Positions 26,959-33,928 of a stretch of DNA of 64,000 nt are shown piece after piece (position 1 is the first letter of the stretch; every line of letters begins with the position of its first letter). Source of the stretch: Gemmiger formicilis. GTDB taxonomy: Bacteria > Bacillota > Clostridia > Oscillospirales > Ruminococcaceae. Both the position numbers and the translations under genes were made by a program. The stretch is from the NCBI RefSeq assembly GCF_024462815.1, contig NZ_JANGCG010000001.1, positions 372,001 to 436,000 of the forward strand, written 5' to 3'. The notes under the pieces are model-generated. The model saw only the letters and a program-made list of their open reading frames with translations, had not been told where the DNA came from and ran no database searches.

Positions 26959-27704
26959 TGTTCACGCCCCCACTTCACTGCGAATTTGTAGGCGGGCATT
27001 TTCTCATGCTTGCCGGTCATGTAGTTCGTGTTTCCGTTGACCTCTACCAATCCCTCAACCTCGCAGCCGTTCATTTTGAACAGCCATGCGGTTTTGACAG
27101 CGCTGCTCCATGTAGAAGAAAATGTGAAGTGCTCAACGCCAAAATCCCGGAAACATCCGACAAGAGGAAAAACGTCAATGTCCCCAACCACATCGTCGAT
27201 GTTGATGCAGTCGTTACCGTTATCGCGGGATACCTCGTAGTATCTCCAAACTCTACTTGCGACGTTGCCCATGTCGTCGATACTCTTCTCGATTTTTCTC
27301 CACTTACTACGGATACGGCTATCGGTGTTCGGGTCACAATCCTTTGACAATTCATTCCGTAACTCCTGCACCTTTTCGTAGGTTCTTTCGAGAAAGCCTT
27401 TCATCGTCTCAACATCGTCGATTTCGTACACTTTCTTGGTGTTGTCGTTCAAGTAGCCGTAGCCATTGTCATCAAGGAGTTTGACGTACTTCTGCACCAG
27501 CACATCGTCCCAATCACTACCAAGGTCGAGCAGCTGTTCGATGCACTCACATACTTCCCTCACGATTCTGTCATCGTGGGCCACGGTACCGTCACGCAGG
27601 ATGCCGTCGAGCTTTTCATCAACCGCGTTCCATTTTTCAGAACCGCACTCAAACAGGCTGCGTTCATCGAGGGCTTCCCGATACTCTTTCATGTAATTAC
27701 GCAT
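26955..27704 (-). CDS. Phage hypothetical protein (249 aa)
   Basis: 249 residues from MRNYMKEY. The ATG at 27704 has AGGGAGA at good spacing; earlier in-frame codons run back through a terminator hairpin and are excluded. Acidic and mostly helical to about residue 165, then beta-rich with VGCFRDFGVEHFTFSSTW, and an end NYMTGKHEKMPAYKFAVKWG. Not recognised. Confidence 0.68.
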   Translation of the reverse strand: MRNYMKEYREALDERSLFECGSEKWNAVDEKLDGILRDGTVAHDDRIVREVCECIEQLLDLGSDWDDVLVQKYVKLLDDNGYGYLNDNTKKVYEIDDVETMKGFLERTYEKVQELRNELSKDCDPNTDSRIRSKWRKIEKSIDDMGNVASRVWRYYEVSRDNGNDCINIDDVVGDIDVFPLVGCFRDFGVEHFTFSSTWSSAVKTAWLFKMNGCEVEGLVEVNGNTNYMTGKHEKMPAYKFAVKWGREQ

Positions 27705-27740
27705 TTTCATTCTCCCTTGCTTTTCCTGCCCGTTTCTGAT

Positions 27741-27780
27741 AAAATAAAGGGCGACGATGATGGCAGGCTCGTCGCCGCCC
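27741..27780 (-). terminator. Terminator-like hairpin after the 42-aa gene
   Basis: Minus strand GGGCGGCGACGA, an 11-base loop and TCGTCGCCC, then TTTATTTT. It sits 36 bp before the start of the next gene, so it probably attenuates transcription of the distal early genes. Confidence 0.75.
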
Positions 27781-27793
27781 TTATTGTTCACTT

Positions 27794-27832
27794 GGCTTTT
27801 CCCTTTGCTTTGGTCGGCGTGGGGGAAAAGCC
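27794..27832. terminator. Second tandem hairpin, terminator-like on the plus strand
   Basis: A perfect 10-bp inverted repeat (GGCTTTTCCC/GGGAAAAGCC, 19-base loop) is followed on the plus strand by TTTTTT and preceded on the minus strand by AAAAAA. The T-run only suits rightward transcripts, although no rightward gene is seen. With 27741-27780 it makes a two-hairpin block. Confidence 0.6.
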
Positions 27833-27836
27833 TTTT

Positions 27837-27965
27837 TTATTTCTGCACTTTGGAATCCCGCACGATCTGTGCGGCTTCTTCAACGGTCTTTGCGTTTGCT
27901 TCAATGAGTTTTGCGATGTTTTCGAGAAATACGTTGTACTGGTCGTTATTCATGTAATCGTCCAT
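27837..27965 (-). CDS. Small phage protein (42 aa)
   Basis: 42 residues, MDDYMNNDQYNVFLENIAKL..., one predicted long amphipathic helix. AGGAGG lies 6 bases before the ATG, the best ribosome site in this module. First gene after the strong promoter at 28055-28083. Short all-helical first genes of phage operons are often regulators or leader proteins; the role here is unknown. Confidence 0.72.
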   Translation of the reverse strand: MDDYMNNDQYNVFLENIAKLIEANAKTVEEAAQIVRDSKVQK

Positions 27966-28280
27966 TTCTAACCTCCTGCCCGGTTCTGTGTGGCCGTCAT
28001 CTCACTGGCCGTCCGTCTCTGTAAGTTTCCAACTGGAAATTATTTTGTATTATCATTATACTATTTGACAGCTGGAAAGTCAATAGTTTTTGTGTCCTAC
28101 CTACGATATTTTTTGCGTTTTTGTGTCACTTAACGAGCTCTATGTTCCACGCTTCTCTGCATGCTGGCTAAATAGGCTCTAAGCCCACGAATAAGGCCCT
28201 GTGGCGCGTTTTATGTGTCAAGTGATGAAAGTATATTGCCAGCTGTCAACTTTTGCGTATGGTGTGTCTATGCCGCAAAT
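27966..28280. other. Intergenic control region (promoter and inverted 11-mers)
   Basis: No gene was found in 27966-28280. It holds the promoter at 28055-28083 and two copies of TTGACAGCTGG in inverted orientation (28065-28075 plus strand, 28239-28249 minus strand), 164 bp apart. A near-palindrome TTTCCAACTGGAAA lies at about 28026-28039. These look like operators for a phage repressor. Nothing else recognised in 28090-28230. Confidence 0.55.
28055..28083 (-). promoter_or_regulatory. Strong sigma-A promoter of the early operon
   Basis: Minus strand TTGACT (28078-28083), 17-base spacer, TATAAT (28055-28060). The spacer contains the CCAGCTGTCAA copy, so a protein bound there would block RNA polymerase. 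It drives 27965 leftwards. Confidence 0.85.
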
Positions 28281-28319
28281 AGAAAATGCCGGGCGCTCCT
28301 TTTTGGGGAACGTCCGGCA
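28281..28319 (-). terminator. Terminator after the 159-aa gene
   Basis: Minus strand TGCCGGACG..., loop, ...CGCCCGGCA, then TTTTCT. Ten bases after the stop at 28330. It separates the two-gene unit 28330-29000 from the early operon. Confidence 0.75.
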
Positions 28320-28329
28320 AAAATATTTT

Positions 28330-28809
28330 TTAGACCATTTTGGCCTGTTCTTCCAGCAGATTCAAAATCAGCCGTGCCTGCTCGATGTAGGACATAAGCA
28401 ACGCCCTCGGCTTGTTGCTCTCGGGCGCTTTCTCGGCCACTTCCGTCTCCTGCTTCTGCTCGTAGGACATAGCGGGAACAATCTCGGTCTGAATCCAACG
28501 CACAATCTCCGTATTTTTCCTCGGGTACCGGGTTCTGATGTAGCCGATCAGCAGACGCGCCGGGGCGAAGATGGTTTTCTTAGCAACGCCGTTTCGGCCG
28601 CGCGGCGCATCGAAGCAGACATAGTGCTTTACATCCTCGCGGCGGCAGCTGTCCAGCGAGAATTGCTCCCCGAAGCAGCGGCACACATCACAGCAGGCGA
28701 GCATAACCTGCCCCTCGACCGTGATAGCCATAATCTGATTTCCGGCCCGGCTGGTGAAAACCGCGCACTTTGACACCTTGCGTCCATCCACATATCTGTC
28801 CAGTCTCAT
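28330..28809 (-). CDS. Phage hypothetical protein (159 aa)
   Basis: 159 residues. The N-terminal part (SKCAVFTSRAGNQIMAITVEG, VMLACCDVCRCFG) has a weak BRO-N/antirepressor look, and the C-terminus is a helical coil (ALLMSYIEQARLILNLLEEQ). It overlaps the upstream 64-aa gene. An antirepressor-like regulator is possible but not shown. Confidence 0.6.
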   Translation of the reverse strand: MRLDRYVDGRKVSKCAVFTSRAGNQIMAITVEGQVMLACCDVCRCFGEQFSLDSCRREDVKHYVCFDAPRGRNGVAKKTIFAPARLLIGYIRTRYPRKNTEIVRWIQTEIVPAMSYEQKQETEVAEKAPESNKPRALLMSYIEQARLILNLLEEQAKMV

Positions 28810-29000
28810 TCCGCACGACCCCTTTCCATGCTGTGCTCCAATTCTGCAAAGCGCAAGTTAAATAAATCTCGCAATGCGCAAATAATGGAATCTGACTCCT
28901 GTACGGTCTGCGGCGGCTTTTCGGCGGCCAGTTGCAAAAGCACACCCACATCGCGCAAGGCATCCGCCCTCGCCTTGATAAGAATTTCTCGTTCACTCAT
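28806..29000 (-). CDS. Small helical phage protein (64 aa)
   Basis: 64 residues from the ATG at 29000 (MSEREILIKARADAL...). GAGGG lies 8 bases upstream; the longer open frame upstream crosses promoter and hairpin sequences and is rejected. All-helical. First gene of the unit served by the promoter at 29163-29191. Function unknown. Confidence 0.7.
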   Translation of the reverse strand: MSEREILIKARADALRDVGVLLQLAAEKPPQTVQESDSIICALRDLFNLRFAELEHSMERGRAE

Positions 29001-29028
29001 TGATTTATCCCTCGCAGTTTGGTATACT
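29000..29028 (+). promoter_or_regulatory. Plus-strand promoter facing the early unit
   Basis: TTGATT (29000-29005), 17-base spacer, TATACT (29023-29028) on the plus strand. It is the only convincing rightward promoter in the phage part and would make RNA antisense to the leader of the 64-aa gene. Confidence 0.55.
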
Positions 29029-29034
29029 GTGGGT

Positions 29035-29118
29035 ACGATGTTGGTACCATCGTACCGCCGTTTTCGGCATTTTTCATCTCCGCCCGCTGGTTTCTCAGGC
29101 CAGCGGGTCTTTTTATTT
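29035..29118 (+). ncRNA. Candidate antisense small RNA (about 84 nt)
   Basis: Between the rightward promoter and a strong terminator (CCCGCTGG, 9-base loop, CCAGCGGG, TCTTTTTATTT; 29083-29118) there is no reading frame of note. The 5' end would start in a palindrome, GGTACGATG-7-CATCGTACC (29032-29056). It is complementary to the leader of the leftward transcript from 29163-29191. Existence is inferred from signals only. Confidence 0.45.
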
Positions 29119-29162
29119 GCAAAACATAACGTGTCACCGTCCTTTTTGTATGTTTTGGTATC

Positions 29163-29191
29163 ATTATATAGGACAAAATCGACGTTGTAAA
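29163..29191 (-). promoter_or_regulatory. Sigma-A promoter of the 28330-29000 unit
   Basis: Minus strand TTTACA (29186-29191), 17-base spacer, TATAAT (29163-29168). The leader of about 155 nt crosses the candidate antisense RNA and the palindrome at 29032-29056. Confidence 0.8.
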
Positions 29192-29554
29192 GTGTTTTTT
29201 GCCAATTTAACCGAAAATAGAGTGATTTATTTGTGCAATATTGCCAATCGGAATGTTTTCTCGATAAGTTGACGTTTGGAAGATTTTGTGCAGCCTTATT
29301 GCGAGTTTTTTTCTGCAAACAGGATGAAAAAAATCTCGCTTTTCAAATCTTTTTCCTCTTAATGTTAGGTACGGTATGGTGCTGGTATGGTGCTGGTGCT
29401 GGTAGTGACGGATTTTCCGTGGACATTTTATAGTGTGTCCATAGGACATTCCATGGACAGTTGCAGATTACGCAGGATTTACGCAGATTTCCGGCCTTTC
29501 TTCCAGCATCCGCAGTTCGTCCTAGGATGCGTCCGCGGACATCTTTCGGACAGC
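29192..29554. other. Gene-free region with repeats between early and late modules
   Basis: No gene was found here. Features: an 11-bp tandem repeat GGTATGGTGCT twice plus a partial copy (29373-29400); a palindrome TGTCC-ATA-GGACA (29436-29448) flanked by TGGACA at 29420-29425 and 29454-29459; a perfect GTCCGCGGAC at 29531-29540; and near-repeats of ATTTACGCAG. The part before 29340 is AT-rich. This may be an operator cluster or a replication origin. Confidence 0.5.
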
Positions 29555-29600
29555 AAAAGGGCGCCCCAGCTACTCGGATTTCTCCGGGCAGTCGGGGCGC
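29555..29600 (-). terminator. Terminator of the late operon
   Basis: Minus strand GCGCCCC...GGGGCGC outer stem with an inner CCGGAgaaaTCCG stem, then CCTTTT. It lies 5 bp after the holin stop codon and closes the whole structural and lysis operon. Confidence 0.85.
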
Positions 29601-29604
29601 TCAA

Positions 29605-30039
29605 TTACTGCTTATTGCCTACGGCTTTCGCAATGCGAGTTGCCAAAGTCTCGACGGTATCATCAGGCCAGACGTTGACACCAAGGCTCTCGGCCATGGC
29701 GGTCAATTCCTGCCACGATTTGTTTTTGAGGTGCAGCACCGTGGAATCTTCCTCTGCGGCGGCCTGCGTTTCAATGACGCTGGATTCTTTGGGGTACTCA
29801 TAGGTCAACGCCTGGGCGCTGTCGCTGATGCCCGCCGTGGTCGGATCGGTCACCACGCCAAGGATTGCCAGCACAGCAAAAACTGCGTTGACAACCGACA
29901 GCAGCTTGTTGCCGAGGTCACCGAGGTCGAGCGTGTAGCCGAACACAGCGGCTACCACCTGTACAAGCAGCAGCACCGCCGGGATAAGGGCCAGCCAAAA
30001 CGACTTGTTCTTCAAACGGACTTTCCAGTTAATGTTCAT
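29605..30039 (-). CDS. Phage holin with C-terminal helical domain
   Basis: 144 residues from MNINWKVRL. The N-terminal half matches phi-LC3-type holins: MNINWKVRLKNKSFWLALIP, two membrane segments and VLAILGVVTDPTT. After a linker the C-terminus has SWQELTAMAESLGVNVWPDD then a helix, like an HeH/LEM fold, which is longer than in minimal holins. It forms membrane lesions that free the amidase. AAAGGAG upstream of the ATG at 30039. Confidence 0.85.
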   Translation of the reverse strand: MNINWKVRLKNKSFWLALIPAVLLLVQVVAAVFGYTLDLGDLGNKLLSVVNAVFAVLAILGVVTDPTTAGISDSAQALTYEYPKESSVIETQAAAEEDSTVLHLKNKSWQELTAMAESLGVNVWPDDTVETLATRIAKAVGNKQ

Positions 30040-30331
30040 GGTCGATTTCTCCTTTCTCGGGATAATGTACAGGACGCGGGGCATGACCCTCCAAAATTTG
30101 GATTCTCGTCTCGTGGTTATGCAGCGTGTTGTCCTGCGCTTCTTCGTGTTCCCACAGGCGTTTGTGGGAATCGTGGTTGCTTTCGGTCACATCGGTGAGC
30201 TTGCTATCCAAAGTCTCGAACTTATCGTTCAGCTTCGTGAGCGTTGTGTTCAGCTTAATCATGGGGGCTGTCACCGTGCCAAGCAAGCCCAGCAGTACGA
30301 CGATTACGCCTACGACGGTCCATTCATTCAT
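30029..30331 (-). CDS. XhlA-like membrane/coiled-coil lysis protein
   Basis: 100 residues from MNEWTVVG: one N-terminal membrane segment (VVGVIVVLLGLLGTVTAP), then a coiled coil. The pattern fits holin-associated (hemolysin XhlA-like) proteins encoded beside holin and amidase. GGGGGTG precedes the ATG. It could act as a holin partner or antiholin. Confidence 0.65.
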   Translation of the reverse strand: MNEWTVVGVIVVLLGLLGTVTAPMIKLNTTLTKLNDKFETLDSKLTDVTESNHDSHKRLWEHEEAQDNTLHNHETRIQILEGHAPRPVHYPEKGEIDHEH

Positions 30332-30344
30332 CGGTGACACCCCC

Positions 30345-31352
30345 TTACGCCGCGACTTTGTACTCGATGCCAGCTTTGTCGCACAGGCGCTTGATGACCT
30401 GTGCATCACCGCTGCTGATGCGGCCAACCTCGATGTACTGCACCGTGTTCGCCGCGTCGATAAATTTTGCGCGGTAGTAGCCCGGGTTCACGAGGTCAAG
30501 CTGCTTGCACAGTTCGTACAGCGGCATGGCCGTTACCGTGCCGACGGCATCAATGACAATCGTGGACAGGCCACGGCTGTCATTCAACTGATCCTTGATA
30601 CCGGCGGCCGCCTTTGCGTCATCGTAGGAAATCCAGCCAGTGACGCGCCCGGCCTTGCCGACATTGCTGGTCGTGTTGGTGATGCGGACGCGGCCGTTCA
30701 CGACTTCCTTGCCCCACAGGTAGAAAACGCCCGTGCGCACACCGGCAATCGTAAGCGACGTGCTGGCAACGTACAGGTTTGCCCGCTCCAAGTGAAGCGC
30801 CGTGCCAGCCCGCATTTCGACATTCTCCTGCCCAGTGCCGAGCAGACGCTTGTTCACCTCACCGGCCAGCCACGCGAATTTTTCTCCGAGGTAGTTGCCC
30901 GGGCAGGCGGTTGCCGTGAAGTAGCTGTGCTTGGTGAGGTTGCCGCGCGCGTCGCCCGTGTAGTTCAGGCCGTTTTTCAGCCCGGGGTTGCGCTGGCAAA
31001 TGTCCACGCACAGCTTCACGAGGGATTCCAAGGCCGCGTCGCTGACGTGCCAGTTGGTGCTCGCGCCGCCGTCGTTCGCCACCTCGATAGTCACCGCACG
31101 GTGGTCGTTGTAGGGGCTGCTGCTGCACCACGATCTGTTGTCCTCGTCGCAGAACGCGCCGATACTGCCGTCTTTTGCGATGGCGTAGTTGGCCGACATC
31201 TGCCGAGAGGGCTTTGCCACCAGTGCGCCAAACTGCGGCAAGGACAGTGACCCGGCCATGTGATGCGGTGTGATGCGGGAAATAGGATTCTTACGCGGCT
31301 TGTTGCAGTTCGGAGACAACTCCGTGTAAGTCGCAAGAGCAGAAATACTCAT
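30345..31352 (-). CDS. Endolysin: N-acetylmuramoyl-L-alanine amidase
   Basis: 335 residues. Amidase_2-type catalytic domain to about residue 165: PISRITPHHMAG (zinc His), SANYAIAKDGSIG, and TKHSYFTATACPGNYLGE (third ligand region). A bacterial SH3-like cell-wall domain (about 170-250) follows, then a short SPOR-like or repeat end (LYELCKQLDLVNPGYY ... DAQVIKRLCDKAGIEYKV). It cuts the peptidoglycan at lysis. Start overlaps a tiny gene by ATGA. Confidence 0.92.
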   Translation of the reverse strand: MSISALATYTELSPNCNKPRKNPISRITPHHMAGSLSLPQFGALVAKPSRQMSANYAIAKDGSIGAFCDEDNRSWCSSSPYNDHRAVTIEVANDGGASTNWHVSDAALESLVKLCVDICQRNPGLKNGLNYTGDARGNLTKHSYFTATACPGNYLGEKFAWLAGEVNKRLLGTGQENVEMRAGTALHLERANLYVASTSLTIAGVRTGVFYLWGKEVVNGRVRITNTTSNVGKAGRVTGWISYDDAKAAAGIKDQLNDSRGLSTIVIDAVGTVTAMPLYELCKQLDLVNPGYYRAKFIDAANTVQYIEVGRISSGDAQVIKRLCDKAGIEYKVAA

Positions 31353-31435
31353 TCGTCCTCAACCCCCTTGCCGTCGCTCATTTCAGCTTCACACTCTGCG
31401 GACAATTCCACATCGGTCATGTTTTCGTCTTTCAT
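31349..31435 (-). CDS. Tiny acidic ORF (28 aa)
   Basis: 28 residues, MKDENMTDVELSAECEAEM..., very acidic. GAGG lies 9 bases before the ATG and its stop overlaps the amidase start (ATGA). It may be translated, or only serve to couple translation of the amidase. Confidence 0.4.
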   Translation of the reverse strand: MKDENMTDVELSAECEAEMSDGKGVEDE

Positions 31436-31488
31436 GGGTTTATTCCTCACTTTCCATAAAAAATCGGCGGCATTTCTGCCGCCGTGAT

Positions 31489-31689
31489 TCAGACCTGCAT
31501 GGTGTCAGGTCGTTCTCCTACTTTCTTGCCCGAATAAAGCATTTCGTCATAATGCAGCTGTGCGTACATTTCACTTGCCCACAGTGCATCAATCTCGTTT
31601 TCTTCCAGCACTTGAATCAGTGCATCGACCAAGTCGAGCGCAAGGCCGAGCGTTCTTTTCAAGTGCCGCTCCTTTGCCCGGGCGCTCAT
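31489..31689 (-). CDS. Small helical phage protein (66 aa)
   Basis: 66 residues, helical, of unknown family. The ATG overlaps the stop of the upstream CD1375-like gene. Lies between tail and lysis genes. Confidence 0.6.
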   Translation of the reverse strand: MSARAKERHLKRTLGLALDLVDALIQVLEENEIDALWASEMYAQLHYDEMLYSGKKVGERPDTMQV

Positions 31690-31859
31690 GCGTTGGCAAA
31701 CTTTTCGTCGAAAAGTTCCTGCGTAAGAATGATGCCGTTCACGTCGGTGCCGATGCGCTTCTTGGCTTCGGCAATGACGGCGGCGGGGCCGAGTTTCGCG
31801 GGAACCTGTTCCAGCGTGCGACGACCGTGGACAATCAGAACGACGTAGGTGTATGCCAT
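31686..31859 (-). CDS. CD1375-like small phage protein (57 aa)
   Basis: 57 residues, MAYTYVVLIVHGRRTLEQVP..., matching the CD1375-type pattern (hydrophobic start, then GRRTLEQVP) found next to tail-fibre genes in clostridial phages. AAAGGAGG lies 6 bases before the ATG. Role unknown. Confidence 0.75.
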   Translation of the reverse strand: MAYTYVVLIVHGRRTLEQVPAKLGPAAVIAEAKKRIGTDVNGIILTQELFDEKFANA

Positions 31860-31871
31860 GATGTACCTCCT

Positions 31872-32237
31872 TTACAGACTCGCGGTTTCGTACAGGGAGG
31901 CGATAGCGTCATAGAGGTCAAGCTGGCCGGATTGCAGGCTGTTGAAGCCCTCAGTCAGTTCCTTGTTGTCCATGATGCCCTCGTCCTGCACACCGGGCTG
32001 CCACGTCTCGCCGTAGGACCAGTAGGTATCCTTGTCAGCCTGCACCTCGTCCAGCGAGTGCGAAGTCTCGAAATAGACCTCGTCTGCGGTGTACTCGGTG
32101 TAGGCATCGCCCTCCTCGGGGGTGACAGTCTGCTTTTTGATGTTGCGGCGCATCCACACCTTGTTCGGCGCGGTGCCGCTGAAATTCTCGAAGTAAATTT
32201 CTTTCGGCTTTTCGGTGAAATGAGTTTCCTGTCTCAT
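31872..32237 (-). CDS. Phage tail-region hypothetical protein (121 aa)
   Basis: 121 residues. The acidic, Tyr-rich middle (AYTEYTADEVYFETSH) and helical end (ELTEGFNSLQSGQLDLYDAIASLYE) fit small tail-region proteins that follow fibre genes. The ATG overlaps the reverse transcriptase stop (ATGA). It is not basic and not a four-helix bundle, so it is unlikely to be the DGR accessory protein Avd. Confidence 0.6.
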   Translation of the reverse strand: MRQETHFTEKPKEIYFENFSGTAPNKVWMRRNIKKQTVTPEEGDAYTEYTADEVYFETSHSLDEVQADKDTYWSYGETWQPGVQDEGIMDNKELTEGFNSLQSGQLDLYDAIASLYETASL

Positions 32238-33463
32238 GCTGCAATCGGTCCTTTCTGATGATTCACAAGGGTGTAGAACGAAACATTTCTCTTTGCGACG
32301 GCAAAAATCGTCTCGACGTTCAACTTCGCCTTGATGTGCGTGGAATCGCTGTTCTTGAAGTAGCCGTAGTAGCTGATGACGTTCTGTGCGCGGCGCAGCG
32401 TCAGCCGCTTATTGTGCCGCAGCCACACCGCAGCGCGGAGGTAGTGCCGCCGGGCGCGCAGGAAAATTCTTGCGCGAATCGTCGTACTCTCGTAGCCTAT
32501 CACATAGCCCATCATGTCCACGGCGTTCGTGGCAAAGCCCAAAATCTTGAACTCGTCATGCAGGGAGATACCGAGCATTTTCTTCGCCCAAGTGGCGGCC
32601 TTGCGGAGCGCACTCTGCACATCGGCTGCCCGTAGCCCGGTCACGAATATATCGTCCATGTAGAACAGGATGTGGTACACCAGCTTCACCTCGCGGATTT
32701 CTCCACGGCGGCGCTGGGTGCGCCTTAATCCCTGTACATAGCGGAACAGGTAGCTCAACGCATAGTTGCATAGCCATTGCGAAAGCAGCGTACCGATGAC
32801 AAGGCCGAGGATGACAACCTTGCCGTTCTCGATACGCCAGTAGGTGGACAGCAGCGAATCCACGAGCCATAGGAGCGTGGCATTTTTACGGATGTCACGC
32901 CGCAACAGCCGCATGATGACACGGCGGCTCAACGATTGGAAACACTTCTTCACGTCAGCCTTGCCGCAATATCTGCACCGTTTATCCCTGCGAATCCACT
33001 TTGCAATTTTGTTTGCACCGGCCACTTGGCCGCGATTTTTGATACTCGCGTACTGGTGCGGCAGGATTTTGGCCTTGAATAACGGCATGAGCGCGTACAC
33101 CGCCACGGCATCCATGATTTGCTGCATGATGCTTTCGTGGCTGATGTCGCGCTCCTTCAGACTTATCCCGTCAATTCTTTTGAAAAATTTGATAGGTGCA
33201 AGCCGTAAATCTCGGCGGCGGATCCGTGCGCATACCTCACGCGCTATATCGTCGCAAATTTCTAAGAGAATATTGTGGTTGTGGTACTCGACCGCCAGCT
33301 TGATTTCGCCCAGCGAGTAGCAGGACCACTCCACCATGAACAGCTGGTAGTCCTTTCTGCGCCACTTCGGCGGGCGATTCTTCTCGCCGTGCAAATAGTC
33401 AAATATCCACCCGGAAACAATCGCAGGGTTCTCAATATCAACGTGCTTGCAATAGGTTCTCAA
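32234..33463 (-). CDS. DGR reverse transcriptase
   Basis: 409 residues. RT motifs: KADVKKCFQSL (catalytic Asp170), the DGR-type IGTLLSQW (224-230), and FYMDDIF with YMDD at 268-271. There are no maturase or endonuclease domains, unlike group II intron RTs. The template repeat lies 232 bp upstream. It makes adenine-mutagenised cDNA of the template that replaces the variable repeat in the tail gene at 33922-35655. Start is a TTG with GGGGTG upstream; no ATG nearby. Confidence 0.93.
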   Translation of the reverse strand: MRTYCKHVDIENPAIVSGWIFDYLHGEKNRPPKWRRKDYQLFMVEWSCYSLGEIKLAVEYHNHNILLEICDDIAREVCARIRRRDLRLAPIKFFKRIDGISLKERDISHESIMQQIMDAVAVYALMPLFKAKILPHQYASIKNRGQVAGANKIAKWIRRDKRCRYCGKADVKKCFQSLSRRVIMRLLRRDIRKNATLLWLVDSLLSTYWRIENGKVVILGLVIGTLLSQWLCNYALSYLFRYVQGLRRTQRRRGEIREVKLVYHILFYMDDIFVTGLRAADVQSALRKAATWAKKMLGISLHDEFKILGFATNAVDMMGYVIGYESTTIRARIFLRARRHYLRAAVWLRHNKRLTLRRAQNVISYYGYFKNSDSTHIKAKLNVETIFAVAKRNVSFYTLVNHQKGPIAA

Positions 33464-33694
33464 TCGTTCACCCCACGAATAAAAAACTCTGGTGAGAATG
33501 AGGGCTTTCGGTTTTGGCTACCGCCTATTCTACTAACCCAAGCCACGGTCGTAAGCCGTGGGCTACCCCGTTGCCGGGGCCACCTGCTACACTCCATTTT
33601 AGGCGGTGGTCTCCCCCGCCAAGGCGCGGCGCTGCCGCGTCTGCATATTACAGCAGAGGATTACGGCGCAAAGATTAAAACCATATCACCAGAT
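33464..33694 (-). ncRNA. DGR RNA spacer downstream of the template repeat
   Basis: 231 bp between the template repeat and the RT gene, no gene. It contains several stems, including CCACGG/CCGTGG, CCCCG/CGGGG with a 4-base loop and GC-rich GGCAGCGCC. In studied DGRs the RNA downstream of the template folds and primes cDNA synthesis; the same role is inferred. Confidence 0.65.
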
Positions 33695-33840
33695 CGCGCC
33701 CGCGAGGATGTTCCAGTTCGCATTGCCAAGCCCGTTGTTCAAATTCGCACAGGCCAAGCCGCAATTCGCACCGTCGTTGAGGTTACTCCAAGACAGCCAC
33801 TCATACGTCCCGCCAGAGGTCGGCAAATTGACCGCAGACT
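33695..33840 (-). repeat. DGR template repeat (TR)
   Basis: 146 bp that align without gaps to 33961-34106 (offset 266). The repeats differ at 13 positions, and at every one the TR has A on the minus (coding) strand; 13 of 28 adenines differ and none of 118 other bases do. It is noncoding, reads as an Asn-rich version of the target C-terminus, and ends in CCTCGCGGGCGCG, the counterpart of the IMH. Confidence 0.97.
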
Positions 33841-33880
33841 CGCACCGTAATTCCCTTATTCGATTTTATTTCAGCGTTCT

Positions 33881-33899
33881 AAAAGGGGCTGATGCCCCT
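33881..33899 (-). terminator. Short terminator-like hairpin between target gene and TR
   Basis: Minus strand AGGGGC-ATCA-GCCCCT then TTTT. It may separate the late mRNA from the TR RNA. A promoter for the TR RNA itself was not recognised. Confidence 0.55.
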
Positions 33900-33905
33900 C
33901 TGTTC

Positions 33906-33928
33906 GGGCTGACCGTAAAGGTCAGCCC
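33906..33928 (-). promoter_or_regulatory. DGR hairpin/cruciform 3' of the variable repeat
   Basis: GGGCTGACC-5-GGTCAGCCC, a perfect 9-bp stem with a 5-base loop, overlapping the target stop codon and 32 bp past the VR end. DGR targets such as that of Bordetella phage BPP-1 have hairpins just 3' of the variable repeat that aid retrohoming; position and size fit. Confidence 0.7.

Noticed and set aside
26955..27791. A 278-residue version of the 249-aa early protein
   Set aside because: The extra N-terminus reads through a terminator hairpin; an AGGGAGA site fits the ATG at 27704.
28806..29318. A 170-residue version of the 64-aa early protein
   Set aside because: The upstream part crosses a promoter, a palindrome and a terminator hairpin and lacks a ribosome site at its Met.
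31872..32237. Avd accessory protein after the RT
   Set aside because: The protein is acidic, Tyr-rich and not a basic four-helix bundle; it looks like a tail-region protein.
32234..33463. Group II intron or retron reverse transcriptase
   Set aside because: No maturase or endonuclease domain, no intron RNA domain V, and no msr/msd. The A-specific TR/VR pair shows a DGR.
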